Shown here: positions 1 to 11,108 of the stretch, piece after piece | Layout: each line of letters begins with the position of its first letter | How positions within the stretch are numbered: the first letter of the stretch is position 1 | Source of the DNA: Rhizopus arrhizus | Lineage: Eukaryota > Mucoromycota > Mucoromycetes > Mucorales > Rhizopodaceae | Direction of reading: 5' to 3' | Assembly: GCA_024220505.1 (NCBI GenBank) | Contig: JAKZZE010000016.1 | Span: 62,001 to 126,000 of the forward strand | DNA: 64,000 bases | Notes under the pieces: generated by a model | The model's database searches: none | Seen by the model: the letters and a program-made list of their open reading frames with translations, nothing else | What the model was told of the DNA's origin: nothing | Translations under genes and position numbers: made by a program

Positions 1-222
1 GGTCACATAACTACTCCGGGACCAGCTTAGACATGTCAGCTTTATGGTGGTAACATAAACTCAACGGCTTGTCTGCATATACTTAGCATTATTTACATGT
101 ATACGTTAGAGTACTATTATTTGAAGACGTCCGATGTATACCTTCAGAGTGATAGCGGCGTAAAGTATAAATTAAAATTCATAACTCCATAGGTACGCGG
201 TATCAGTGTAAGGTATATAAAT

Positions 223-453
223 TATTGGTATGCTCAAAGTCTGGATTTAAATCATATAAAGCATGTTTGGCATCAGCTCAAACTTAATCTGACACCACAT
301 GAAGTCGGAGAAAGAGGTGTCAGAAAGCTTTAGCCATTTGTGGATGTAGAGCGAAATAAACTCAATGCAAATGCTTGCAAGGGGCACATCAATAGTATGC
401 CAGCCAAAGTAGAAGCACTATTTAAAGCAAAGGGAAGATATAGAAAATATTAA
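223..453 (+). pseudogene. Tc1-like transposase C-terminal relic
   Basis: A 77-codon reading frame with one internal stop (after the stretch ending GVRKL) resembles the C-terminal end of Tc1/mariner transposases. It reads SLDLNHIKHVWHQLKLNL, where active enzymes have S-P-x-L-N-P-I-E-x-x-W. The Pro and the catalytic Glu of the DDE triad are replaced (HIK instead of PIE), so the fragment is dead. It ends with the family-typical SMPAKVEALFKAKGR and a stop. No N-terminal part or inverted repeat is visible nearby. It may belong to the same subfamily as the N-terminal relic at 16879-17370, but this was not tested. Confidence 0.75.
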
Positions 454-655
454 ATAAACATAGCGAATTTTGAAAAATCATCATTGGCTTTTTTATGACT
501 GTCTTTCCCTTTTTAAAAAGCTTGTACTTCAAGTACAGTCAATCTCTTTAGTGTATTATATGCACTTTTGCTTTCTTAGTTAGCGTATGTGATAACAAAG
601 CTCTGGCGAATGTACACACGAAAATAAAAAGATATGAAGACAAATCGAACAGAGG

Positions 656-3559
656 TTGCTCGTATTTTTTCACCTACTGTACAAGCACTTCAACATTCTG
701 AATACAGTCTTGCCAACTATTGAACAGCAAATTGGATCTCTTCAAGATCAAATATCCGAGATTGAATGTCTTAAAGCTGGGAAATTCTGGAGAGAGAACA
801 ATGAAAAGTCCCCTGGCTCCTTGAAAAGGTTGATTAAGACTCGAGAAAGTCAAAGGTATATACCAAACTTAACCGACCCAGTAACGGAGACTATGTGTTC
901 CTCCAAAGAAGAGAAGATGAATATTGTGGAAGCGTTTTATGGTCAGCTGTACGATCCAGATCCTGTCGATGACTCTGCGATGACCTCCATCTTGACTCAC
1001 ATCCCCGATTCGTGCAAACTTACTGACACTCAAAAAGCAACCTTGACGGAGCCGATTACGATCGAGGATGTACTCCTTTATAGCAAACGCTCGCCAAAAA
1101 AAAGTAGCCCTGGCCCAGACGGCTTGCCCTATGAAATCTTGAACTTGATCGTGGCATTCGAGCCTTTCCACTCGTTGATCTGTCGCGTCTATAACGATGC
1201 CTTAGACCACGGTGTATTTCCAGCTACTTGGGACGAATCACTGATGAGCTTACTCCCCAAAAAAGGAGACTTGACTCAAATGAAAAATTACCGTCCGATT
1301 TCATTGGTACATACTGATACAAAGATATTTACTCGGCTTGTCAACAGCCGGCTTATGCGTGTCTCTCGCAAGATTGTCAATGAGAATCAACTTGGCTTCA
1401 TACCTGGTCGCTATATTGCAGAAAATGGAATGATCACTCAAATCATAATGGAGCACGCCGCCTGCCAATCTTCCTCTGACGATAAGAGCCTAGCCTTACT
1501 ACTAGATCAGGAGAAAGCGTATGATCGGATCAATTTACATTACTTGGAGCAAGTCATGCTTACTTGGGGCTTTCCAGCTTCAATTGTGAACAGCATCATC
1601 ACCATGCTTGCCAACAACCGTATCAAGATCAACGTTAATGGGTTTACCTCAGCTGATGTTTTTAAACGAAGAGGCTTGAAACAGGGCGACCCCATATCAC
1701 CCATCCTGTACAATCTTGCTTTGGAGCCATTTTTAAGGTCAGTCCTACAAGACTCTACCTACTCTGGCTACATTATGGCTTTACAACCTCATCTTGTTAC
1801 TGGCGGCTCTACTGATGCTTCGGTGAACGTCAAGATCCTTTGCTATGCTGATGATACGCTCGTATTCATCAAGAACTTACAGGATCTCTCCAGGTTAAAA
1901 CATCATATAGAAGTTTATAGTCGATCTTCTAATGCTCGCATCAATTACAACAAAGTGGAAACCATCTCGCTATCAGGTCGAGACCACTCTAGCTATTGGG
2001 GGCGAGATCTAACTGATATGAATATACCTCGAATTCATCTACCAACAAATCCAGATCCTATCGTGTATCTTGGTTTCCCATTAATACAGTCCAGCCTCCA
2101 ACGTCGCACATTCATGTCTCAGTTTACCAACAAGATCAAACAGATTGCCTTACTGCACTCAACTCGCTCCTTATCGATACTTGGTCGAGCAACAATTGTC
2201 AATTCTCTGCTACTCTCTATGTGCTGGTATCTGTTCCGGGTAACTCCCATAACTAAATCAGATATTTCCAAAATTCGCTCAGTAGTATCCAAATTTATGA
2301 ACCAAGGAATCTTCCCGCGGATAAAATGGACCATATTGACACTTCCAAAGCATCTTGGTGGTCTTAACCTGATTGACCCTCACATTCAGCAAGCTGCCTT
2401 ATACTTTCGATGGATCCAACCACTATTGGTTACCAGACAACGATCTCGTCCTTCGAAAGTTACAAGATTGTTACGAATACACTTGAAAAACACGTACAAC
2501 ACGCAGCACCATGAAATACCTCTTTTGTTTCAAGATGGACGGAAGTCAACTCAACTTCGTTTATTCAACATTTGCAACCTGCTAACCAAGTCAATTGATT
2601 TAATTCCAAGGAATTTCAGCACAATGGAGCTCAATCCACACGCATGTTTACTATTGCCCATCCAAGACATTTTCATGCATCCTGAACAACGTTTCAAGTT
2701 TCCTTCGATCTGTGGTCAGATGAAAGTACAAGATCTATTTCAGTACAATCAGCAAACACACACGATTGCAAGAATCCCACATGCTGATATGGACAACCGA
2801 TTTAAACGAGCTGCCAACAAAATCTTCCGTGGTGTCGAAGCCAGCAAGTTGTTCCTCAGTTACTTCTTTGGTAAACATTGCATACCAGATGCATCTCGCC
2901 CTCAACAAATAGATACATCTATCGACGGGGATCCACCACAGCTCAGCTTTACCCCATTCGTCGACTGCTTGCAATTCACACTTCCTTCCACCAAAAGCTT
3001 CACCGATGTGACAACAAAAATATTTCGCAAAACCTGCAACCAACTCAACACTGCACCAAAATACTTGACAGATATTCTTCCTCAGCGCTGGTTGGCCTTT
3101 TGGAGTCTTTATCTTACTGCAACACAACGAAATGTTATTTATCGGCTTATCAACAAAAAAATACCGCATAAAGATATACTTCACAAATTCTTTCCCGACA
3201 AATTCGATACTCCTAATTGTTCATTTTGTGCATCTACTATCGATTCCTTGCAACACTTTCTCTTCGATTGCCCTGTCAAACAAGTCGTTTGGCAAGGTCT
3301 TGTTCGCGAATTCCTATGGCCAACAGTGGACACGCAAGATATTTTTAAAGCTTTTACCACATTAGACTACTACTCTGTTTCCTACTGTCAATCCTCCGAT
3401 ATCACCGCAGAATCAGTCCTCATCATTGCCCTTGGCCAAGTTTGGAAATGCCACTGGCAAAGCATTTTCAACCAACAACCGTTCTTGTCAAGCACTGTAC
3501 TACAGGCTATCCGCAACAATGTCCAACAACACATCGCTGAAGAAGGTGACCTCGACTAG
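656..3559 (+). CDS. LINE reverse transcriptase with zf-RVT tail (ORF2 fragment)
   Basis: This is a 967-codon open frame without internal stops. Reverse transcriptase motifs appear in order: the NYRPISL block, LLLDQEKAYDRI (motif A Asp), RRGLKQGDPISPILYN (motif B) and CYADDTLVFI (catalytic YADD). The C terminus carries the LINE zinc-binding domain (zf-RVT), with C-x2-C followed by H-x4-C in CSFCASTIDSLQHFLFDCP. In an intact element it would copy its own RNA at a nicked target. No endonuclease domain precedes it, so autonomous retrotransposition is unlikely. The annotated start is a TTG at the frame limit and not a convincing initiator. Retention of this whole frame suggests a young insertion. 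Confidence 0.9.
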   Translation: MLVFFHLLYKHFNILNTVLPTIEQQIGSLQDQISEIECLKAGKFWRENNEKSPGSLKRLIKTRESQRYIPNLTDPVTETMCSSKEEKMNIVEAFYGQLYDPDPVDDSAMTSILTHIPDSCKLTDTQKATLTEPITIEDVLLYSKRSPKKSSPGPDGLPYEILNLIVAFEPFHSLICRVYNDALDHGVFPATWDESLMSLLPKKGDLTQMKNYRPISLVHTDTKIFTRLVNSRLMRVSRKIVNENQLGFIPGRYIAENGMITQIIMEHAACQSSSDDKSLALLLDQEKAYDRINLHYLEQVMLTWGFPASIVNSIITMLANNRIKINVNGFTSADVFKRRGLKQGDPISPILYNLALEPFLRSVLQDSTYSGYIMALQPHLVTGGSTDASVNVKILCYADDTLVFIKNLQDLSRLKHHIEVYSRSSNARINYNKVETISLSGRDHSSYWGRDLTDMNIPRIHLPTNPDPIVYLGFPLIQSSLQRRTFMSQFTNKIKQIALLHSTRSLSILGRATIVNSLLLSMCWYLFRVTPITKSDISKIRSVVSKFMNQGIFPRIKWTILTLPKHLGGLNLIDPHIQQAALYFRWIQPLLVTRQRSRPSKVTRLLRIHLKNTYNTQHHEIPLLFQDGRKSTQLRLFNICNLLTKSIDLIPRNFSTMELNPHACLLLPIQDIFMHPEQRFKFPSICGQMKVQDLFQYNQQTHTIARIPHADMDNRFKRAANKIFRGVEASKLFLSYFFGKHCIPDASRPQQIDTSIDGDPPQLSFTPFVDCLQFTLPSTKSFTDVTTKIFRKTCNQLNTAPKYLTDILPQRWLAFWSLYLTATQRNVIYRLINKKIPHKDILHKFFPDKFDTPNCSFCASTIDSLQHFLFDCPVKQVVWQGLVREFLWPTVDTQDIFKAFTTLDYYSVSYCQSSDITAESVLIIALGQVWKCHWQSIFNQQPFLSSTVLQAIRNNVQQHIAEEGDLD

Positions 3560-3706
3560 TACCCCTCTATCAACCTTATCTTTCTTTTTATTGTACGCAT
3601 TCTTTTATTATCATTAACTCTTTTAATTTGCGCCCGCCTCTTACCGAAACCAATCATTTTGGGTAACGCGGAGCAATAAATAAAAACCTTTAAAAAAAAA
3701 AAAAAA
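656..3706 (+). mobile_element. 5'-truncated non-LTR retrotransposon (LINE)
   Basis: The element consists of one long reverse-transcriptase frame, a short 3' UTR, an AATAAA motif and a terminal run of 15 A (3692-3706). This is the layout of a LINE inserted by target-primed reverse transcription. The apurinic endonuclease domain that should precede the RT is missing, and an in-frame stop lies at 635-637, so this copy is 5' truncated. The left limit is approximate. I could not find a convincing target-site duplication between the sequence following the A tail and the sequence upstream of about 656. Confidence 0.85.
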
Positions 3707-3776
3707 TAACATCAATTGTTGCTATTAATCAAACAGTATATATCTAGTAATACAAATTCTTTATTGTATTTATAAT

Positions 3777-6700
3777 GTACTCTTCAAGCCCATACAAATT
3801 CCATTGTTACTGTACCCAATGCTCTGGAGGAGAAGCAGACAAGTACTAAGTTGTTACCCAATGGACTCTTGCTCGCCATAGAAAAAAAGAAGCTGTTAAA
3901 GGTTTGTTACTTACATTAAAATAATTCTTTTGCTAACGCATCATATATAAACAGGTGAATCAGAGGCAACTCCAGAAGTTAATGCCAATAATGAAGTGAT
4001 TCCGTCAAGTGAAAATGATTCTGAGAATGATGGTGATGAAGACTTTACTAATTGGCAAATCACTGAGGATGGTGAAGATGATGCCTCTAGTTGTATGGAT
4101 GTTGTTGAATTTAATGTGCCCAAAGGTAAACGTCTTCTAAAATTGTGTTAGTAAAAGATAAAATACCTACTCTGTCAACTTTTAGTTAAACTTGAAGGAT
4201 TCCAAAATGATGTTGTTGCTTTTATAGCAATTTTCTTGACCTATTTCCAGCTGTTTTTCATTTCTGAATATGCTGCGGAAATAGTAATGAAATTTTCTAA
4301 CGATCTTGTTGTCCTCTTGAATTATGAACCAATCTTTCCTGCCAAGTTGGATACACTTCGAAATGCTGTTGGAATCGACTATACCTATAAAGGTATGTTT
4401 CGCCTTGTTATCTGCCTTGAATGTCATACACTATATGAACCTGAAGCAATTCATTGTGACTCAAGGTGTACTTTTTCCGAATTCCAAGGCATTTGTAATG
4501 CCCAGCTCTTTTAATCTGTGAATATTGGTGCAAGCAAGATGTACGCTAACAAGGTCTCGGCATTCAATTCGATCAAGTACGCTTTGACAGTGATGTTCTC
4601 CAGGCCAGGATTTGAATCAGCAATTGAAGCATGGCGCTATCGTACTCGTCATAACAACACTATGTACGATATCTATGATGGTCAATTTTGGAATGAATTC
4701 AAGGATAGAGATGGTAATGTATTTACCAGTCAAGCTAGATCTCTTCTGTTCACTTTGAATGTCGATTGGTTTCAATCTTCAAAACGAACTGTGTACTCTG
4801 TTGGTGCTGTTTACTTGACGATAAATAACCTTCCAAGATCTATCAGATACAAAAAAGAAAATATTATCTTGGTTTGTGTTATTCCTGGACCCAAAGAACC
4901 CAAAGACACACAAATCAATAACTATTTGCAAGTTTTGGTAAAGGATCTGAAGGAGCTTTACTATGATGACTTTTTTACCTGTACAGCTGATTCTCCTAAT
5001 GCTCCTGTCCAAGTTCGTGCTGCTCTGTTCTTGATTGCTTGCGATATTCCTGCTAGCCGAAAGGTTAGTGGGTTTACTTCATTCAATGCAACTGTACCTT
5101 GTAATAAATGCTCAACAGCATTTCCTGCTCGTTGTAATACAAATCTTCAACGTGATTTTTCTTTTGGTCTTGAAGATCTTGATGCTTGGTCACTTCGTAC
5201 CAATATTGAAAATCGTCATCATGCAAGAAATTGGAAAGAAGCATCTACAAAGAAACAAAGGGTTGACTTGGAACAGAAATTTGGTACTCGTTTTTCTGCC
5301 CTACATGATTTGGAATACCTTGATCTTGTTCGTTGTACTGCCATTGATCCTATGCACGGCCTTTTCCTAGGAACAGCAAAGAAAATGATTAAAATATGGC
5401 GTACTACTATTTGTGACCTTACCCATGAATTATATTTGACCGATGCTGACTTGAAAGAAATGCAAAAGGAAGCAAACGACATTATATTGCCAGCACAATA
5501 CACACCGATCAATCAGAAAATTGCCAGCAATTTTTCTGACTTAAAGGCTGATGAATGGAGAACCTGGTGTCTTGCTCTTTCGCCCCTTTTACTCAAGTCT
5601 TGTCTTCCAGTCCGTCACAAAGAAAATTGGGCAAAGTTTGTACAGGCCAGTCATATCGTATGTCGCCCATGTATTACCCAGAATGAAGCCATGATGGCCC
5701 ACAAACTATTCCATGAGTTTGTCATTGGTGTTGTTGAATTGTATGGTCCAGAGATGGTCACTCCAAATATGCATCTTCATCTGCATTTAAAGGACTCTAT
5801 CCAAGATTTTGGTCCAATCTATGCATTTTGGTTGTATGGATTTGAGAGACTTAATGGCGATATTAAGAAGATGACAGTAAACTACAAGACAGCGTTTGAA
5901 GTTACATATATGAAGAAGTTTCTTTCCGTTGTGCATTATGGTGACTACATCCGTAACTTACCACAAAGAATTAAACAGAACCTTGTGATGATATCTTCCT
6001 TTGATTACTTGTCACCATCACCTTCTGATTCCCTAGTTGCTTCTCCATCTGCTCCAACCTGCTTTGATTTCAGTTTATTTGTCAGTGCTCCTCTACGCCT
6101 TAATGATACATTCACTGGTGCTGAACTTCTACCTCCTGATACGCAAGCTTTCGTTAGACACAAAGTTAATGTAAATAGATTGAATCGAGACCACTATGGT
6201 TATCTTTTCTCTTTTTACAAACTAGTGTATGCTGATCGAATGTTCGCAAGTGCATTCACTCCAGAAGAATTTGACGAGTTGTCTGCAATGATGCTTCGCG
6301 GTATTTCTCTTTTTTTGTGAAATTGAAATTCTTGGACAAAGGTATCGGTCAAAGGCATCGCGTGCTACTCGTGGTTGCTATATTGAAGTTGCTTGCAATT
6401 CTGCTGTTACTGGAAAAGAGCCTGAAATGCGAATTGGTGAAGTTCAATATTATTTTAGCCATCAGCTTCAAATGAAAAAATCTATCCTTCCAAATGGTCA
6501 AGTCTTTGTGCCAGAAGCATTTGATGAGCATATCTTTGCTTTTGTACGTTGGTACAATCCTTCTCTTCATCCCTTTCAAGGGTTTGAATGTCTTGTTGCC
6601 GCGTACTATCGTAACTCATTTCGACCTGCTGGTTCAGACTGCATTCTTCCAGTATCACGTATTTTTACTTGCGTTGCAATGAAAAAAGGTTATCCTGATA

Positions 6701-6786
6701 ATCATGTTTTTTTTTTTTACCTCTTCCAAGAAAAACCATTGACTTGTAAAAAAAAAAAAGTAAAACGAAACAAAAGTGAAGAATAA
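3777..6786 (+). pseudogene. Tnp2/CACTA-like DNA transposase, decayed
   Basis: This is a multi-exon transposase of the Tnp2 type (En/Spm-CACTA-related). An N-terminal Cys-rich piece near 3777-3905 is followed by an acidic exon (about 3954-4124) and by a Cys cluster containing CLECHTLYEPEAIHCDSRC (about 4415). The large block at 4518-6320 carries Tnp2 landmarks, including LVCVIPGPKEPK, TAIDPMHGLFLGTAKK and the late MHLHLHLKDSIQDFGPI / FERLNGDIK segment (DUF4218-like). The frame is broken by a stop near 3849, a stop at 4512-4514 and a one-base slip in the T-run at 6310-6316. After that slip the C-terminal part continues in another frame to 6786. Intron boundaries near 3905-3953 and 4125-4184 look genuine. 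It faces the companion gene at 7106-8189. Confidence 0.8.
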
Positions 6787-7105
6787 AAGATAAAATAAAA
6801 AATAAAACCAAAAAATTTAAATTCTGTATTCCTTTTTAATTTTTTTATTTTATTTTACAAATGATTATTATTACAACTGCAAGTTATCTTCATTCAATAC
6901 TAACTCATCACCAAAAGCCCAGGCGATGCTTTCTTCAATTATATTTTCTTTTTTTTACGAAGCTGGGAACAGGCAATGAATACTTTCTTCGAATGCGAGG
7001 AAGAGACTGAATGCTGCTGGTTCCAGTTCTTTGTCTTTTGGCCCTGTCATTTTCTATTTGATTATCCAACAGCTTGAAAAATTCGGTACACTAAATGTTG
7101 GATAA

Positions 7106-8189
7106 TTAGTTAATTGCGCTTAAAAAGATATTGATTAAACTCACTGCAGGTGATCTGTACTTTGGTACACGAACTTCAAAATAATCAATGGTTTTCGTAC
7201 ACAAGACAGACATACGTTCCTTTTCAGTAAAAGGAGTTATTCTATCTGGATTTTGTTCAAGAAGAATTTCCTCCACCTTGTCCATTGTTTCGTCGTTATA
7301 CATATCTTCTTCTTCAGACATGTATTGCTGTTGAAGCAAGTACTCACAGTTGGGATAGTTGTTATAAACACCTTGGTCCTTGTACTGCTCGTATATAGCC
7401 TTACGTGCCTTGATCTTCTAAAAAAAAAAAGTCAAATATATGATAATTATGGCTTCTATTTTACTTACAGTATTTTTGCGAGTTGTTTTGGCAGCCTTTC
7501 TTTTTTTTATAAACTCGTCGACAAAACCAACCTCTTCTCCAGCCATACCAGCTTTCTTGGTATAGTACTGTCGTTCAAGGTATCTTCGTAAGTCTCGGCC
7601 ATTTGTGTTCTTGTAAGCATAATGGCTGTTGACATACTCTTGCAACAGCTTAAGTACTCTCTGATTCTCAGCAGACTTTAAAGGCTTGCTGAGATCGTAC
7701 TTAGATGATGGAGGTAAATCATTGTAATGATTCCTTACAGCATCCTATATTTTAAGAAAAAAAAAAAGTAATTAGTACACTTGTTTAAAATTAAATTATT
7801 AATAATCTTACTTTGATAGCTGTTGCAATTGGCTTTGCACTTTTGCTTGAAGCTTCCTCAAGCTCGCTGTAGTCTTCTTTCAGCTTGCTAAATGCCACTT
7901 GCAAGGCACGCTTCTCTTTCTGTTCTTTTCTTAACATCTCCTTCAGAGAGTCAATTTCCTTTTTCATATTCATATAAATAGAGAAGGAAAAAGATTCATC
8001 ACTTCCAATGTCCTCAGCTTCACGCATTCGCTTTTGGACATTGGTAATAGGAGGGAAGCCAGGTCTAGGATAGGCAAAGCTATTAAAAATACCATCGCTT
8101 GAGGTAACCTCAGGAATAACAGCACGGGAAGGGCTGAAGGAAAAGATACGGTGCAAGGGTATTTCGGACCGAGTACTTATTTTGCGCAA
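7106..8189 (-). CDS. Spliced companion protein of Tnp2-type element, function unknown
   Basis: Three exons join in phase: about 8189-7812, 7744-7469 and 7417-7106, separated by short introns with GT donors and pyrimidine/A-rich CTTAAAATATAG and T10-AG acceptors. The N terminus is uncertain because the upstream frame has only a TTG, so a first exon may be missing. The product has an Arg/Pro-rich start, a coiled-coil-like stretch (MNMKKEIDSLKEMLRKEQ) near residue 75, a basic middle (FIKKRKAAKTTRKN) and a C terminus reading ERMSVLCTKTIDYFEV. I do not recognise a domain. It is convergent with the transposase at 3777-6786, about 320 bp away, and could be an element-borne DNA-binding partner (TnpA-like). 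That role is inference from position only. Confidence 0.5.
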
Positions 8190-9499
8190 AATCCAATTAT
8201 AGCAATCGATGCGCCCGAATTTTCCGGATCGAATGGTATAGCTTTAATGATCGCCACACGTAAACTCAGCTCGTTTGTTGCACACAGACATCCATTACCG
8301 CAGACGATTTGACAAAGTCGGATTTTGGTCGATAATCGCCTTTGATACCTTTTTGATTTTTAAAGCTTATTTTGTATTCAAAAGATGCTCCTTTTCATGG
8401 CGATTCGAATGGTATGCTTTTCGGTGTGGTTGGATAACTCTAACAGACGTTATTGAAGAAAATGTAAAAGAAAATAAGGGGAAAGGAAAATAATCAGCTT
8501 CACCGCATCGGGAATTGAAAAGTCACACGTCACAATTGGCCGACATTATTTTTCTTACCTGTTATTTTCTATCTCTCACAGGATACACCAAGAAGACGAT
8601 CTCTGGACGCATTATTCACCCAATGTGCCAGCACACTATACAGAAAAGAACATCATAAAAACCAACATGAAAACGAATACTCAATTGATACATTATTTAC
8701 TTTATTTATCAAAATCACCATCATTCTCTTTATAATTGTATATTTTCCCCAATTACCTTATATTAATATGTTATTCCAAAGCATCTATTGTTGTAAAGTA
8801 ATAAAAAAAAGGCTTTCTTCCCGCTAAAATTAATTTTGGGTGCCGAGTAAATTCTTTTTGCACGTTCAAGCAATTGAAGTCAAGAACTAGTTTATATTGT
8901 TAACTTTGTTGTTATTGTACATTAATAGTCTTTTACAGTCTTCTATTAATTGGTTTCTGTTATCACTTCACCGTATAGCGAAACTAGACATAACAAACAC
9001 ATTAGCAACTGTCAGATTCAAATAATTTTTTCGCTTTCGATGGTGGTATTTTTGAAGCTATCACTGTACCACCCGATGAGCTACGGGCATTCAAAGACAA
9101 AAAATTATTTGGCTGACCGTCAAGTGAGGTTATGGCGTAATTGCAGACCGGATACTACCCGTATTCGAAACCTATACCCAACCATTGATACATTTAATGA
9201 TTCTGCACCAAACGATGATATATGTGAAGCGGTCGCAATAGTATTCAGAAAGTAGGGGCGTCCAATCACTAAAAAGCTACGTCGGTTAAGTATTTTAACT
9301 ATAAAAGTAGGGACAAAGAAGAATTAGCGAGACTGAACGATAATTCTAAAGTCGAATACTTTTATTAAGAAAGATTTCAATACTATTTATATTAGTTCAA
9401 GCTCGACTTGAGATTAGATGACTAAAGATAGTAACGACCGATATAATTTGACACGCAGAGGAATACTTTTATAAACTAATGTTATTAACCAACTACCTA
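8190..9499. other. AT-rich stretch without a supported gene
   Basis: No convincing exon chain was found. Two similar short motifs containing GAATGGTAT occur near 8231 and 8406 and may be subterminal repeats of the neighbouring DNA transposon. A short in-frame piece reading ITVPPDELRAFKDKKLFG (around 9060-9110) looks protein-like but is cut by stops. It could be an unidentified gene scrap. Confidence 0.4.
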
Positions 9500-9637
9500 C
9501 AGTCGTTCCACTCCCAATGTGAGGATTTTATAAAAAAAAAATACGAACTTTCAAATAAAAATTGGGGGACTTACTAAATAAAATTCACTGGTTGTTTGAA
9601 GTTCATTTCGTGGATTGTGAGAAAATCATTTCACACT
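9500..9637 (+). repeat. Left terminal inverted repeat of Tc1/mariner element
   Basis: This 138-bp arm matches the reverse complement of 10972-11108 by eye over its whole length. The only difference seen is one base in an A homopolymer (10 A here, 9 in the partner). Confidence 0.92.
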
Positions 9638-9662
9638 CTTTTTTAAATAAGCATTTATCAAA

Positions 9663-10950
9663 TTAGTTCTTTGAATGTTGAATTATATTTTCAAGATGTT
9701 GAATAGGAAATTCATTCGCAGCATCAACAATTCTTTCTTGTAGGGTTTCGGTATCTTTGAGTTTTTGACTCCTAAATTTACGTTTAACTAATGCCCAAAA
9801 TTGCTCGATGGGATTGAACTCTGGCGAATATGGGAGAAGATACACATACTTATAGCCCTTATTTCTCTCATTGAGAATATCTTCTATTTATTTATGAATT
9901 GGTGCATTATCCATAATGAAATAATACCCTCTCATTTGGTCATACTTATCTAAAATATCCAAGATTTCTCGCAAGAATCGCATGTAATGACCAGCTGTTG
10001 TGCCTTTTGGACCATCTTCATTAGAGGCTACAAGATTTCTTCTTTTTTTATCCCCTGCATCTTTCTTACTTTTGGAGGTTACTTTGGTACACGAATACTT
10101 AAGTTTATCACTCCTACAGAAGATATAGCACCAAGAATAGTATGAGAAGGTGCTTTTGTCGTAAGAGTGGTGGTCACTGCCATTTGTCCCCTAGGAGCCC
10201 AGGCTCTACTTGGTTTCAGATTAATATCAAAACCAACTTCATCAATAAAAACGCAATTTTTGCAAAATCCATATCCGTATTGCTCCATTTGATGACCCAG
10301 TCATAACGGTTTTGGATATTATCCACGTTTGCTCTTGCCTCCGGCCAACATGTAGTTTGCTTCAAGCTAAGATTACAATCGTCTCTCATAAACTCGTGTA
10401 CTCTTGACTTTTTAATTTCGAGACCAGCAAATTTGTTTGTGAGCATGTCGACAGCATCCTGAATGTAAGCATTTGGATCATTGTCAAAAAATTCAATTAG
10501 ACTTTGCTTATGCTCATCCTGCAACTTACTTTTAGGTCTGTTTTAACTATTTGTTTTCTTCTCAAGAGTAAAAAAATCTGGATCTTCTTGTAGCTTCTTC
10601 CACCAAGTGCGAGCAGTGCTTTCTTTGACATCAGCTTTTCGGGCAGCTGCTGCAACTGACATTACATGTTGGATTTTGTAATGAAAAAAAAGCTCTTTCG
10701 AGGTTAGCGTATATTCCATATACTTCTTTGATCGACTGGCTCTTACATCCATGACGATATCTTTGCTTTGTTCAGGTTGTTTTTGATCCGTGGGTGCACT
10801 AGCCTTTTTTTCAAGGTACGAATCGAGATTAACCAATTGCCTTAGAGCAAAAGGGTCTGGTTTCTCATCCACAACGTCCATAGCTTCATATCCAGCCTCA
10901 TCGAAAATATTTCCCTGGCCATCTTCTTTCAGGAATACTAATTTAGACAT
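9663..10950 (-). pseudogene. DD34E Tc1-like transposase, frameshifted
   Basis: Likely translation starts at the Met of MSKLVFLKEDGQGN. An N-terminal helix-turn-helix region (AAARKADVKESTARTWWKKL) is followed by the catalytic core: FIDEVGFDINLKP (first Asp), YYFIMDNAPIH (second Asp) and YSPEFNPIEQFW (Glu). The second Asp and the Glu are separated by 34 positions, which fits the DD34E Tc1 class. All three catalytic residues survive. The frame is broken by a stop at 10543-10545, a one-base slip in the A-run near 10260, another near 10080, and a stop just after the second Asp (about 9893). The element can therefore not supply its own transposase. Confidence 0.88.
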
Positions 10951-10971
10951 TTCACAGTTTTTTAAAAATAA

Positions 10972-11108
10972 AGTGTGAAATGATTTTCTCACAATCCACG
11001 AAATGAACTTCAAACAACCAGTGAATTTTATTTAGTAAGTCCCCCAATTTTTATTTGAAAGTTCGTATTTTTTTTTATAAAATCCTCACATTGGGAGTGG
11101 AACGACTG
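10972..11108 (-). repeat. Right terminal inverted repeat of Tc1/mariner element
   Basis: This 137-bp arm is complementary to 9500-9637 and ends at the TA at 11109-11110. The transposase start codon lies just inside it, so the arm probably also carries the transposase promoter. Confidence 0.92.

Larger units (their letters stand above)
9500..11108. mobile_element. Tc1/mariner element with long TIRs, TA-flanked
   Basis: The 1609-bp element is bounded by inverted repeats that begin CAGTCGTTCCACTCCCAATG at each end. It is flanked by the TA dinucleotides at 9498-9499 and 11109-11110, the target duplication of Tc1/mariner transposons. The transposase lies on the minus strand inside and is broken. 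The two inverted repeats are almost identical, so the insertion looks recent relative to the decay of its gene. Movement in trans by another copy would explain this. Confidence 0.92.

Noticed and set aside
8275..8493. 72-codon frame with a hydrophobic start
   Set aside because: No recognisable features and it lies in a possible transposon end; not called.
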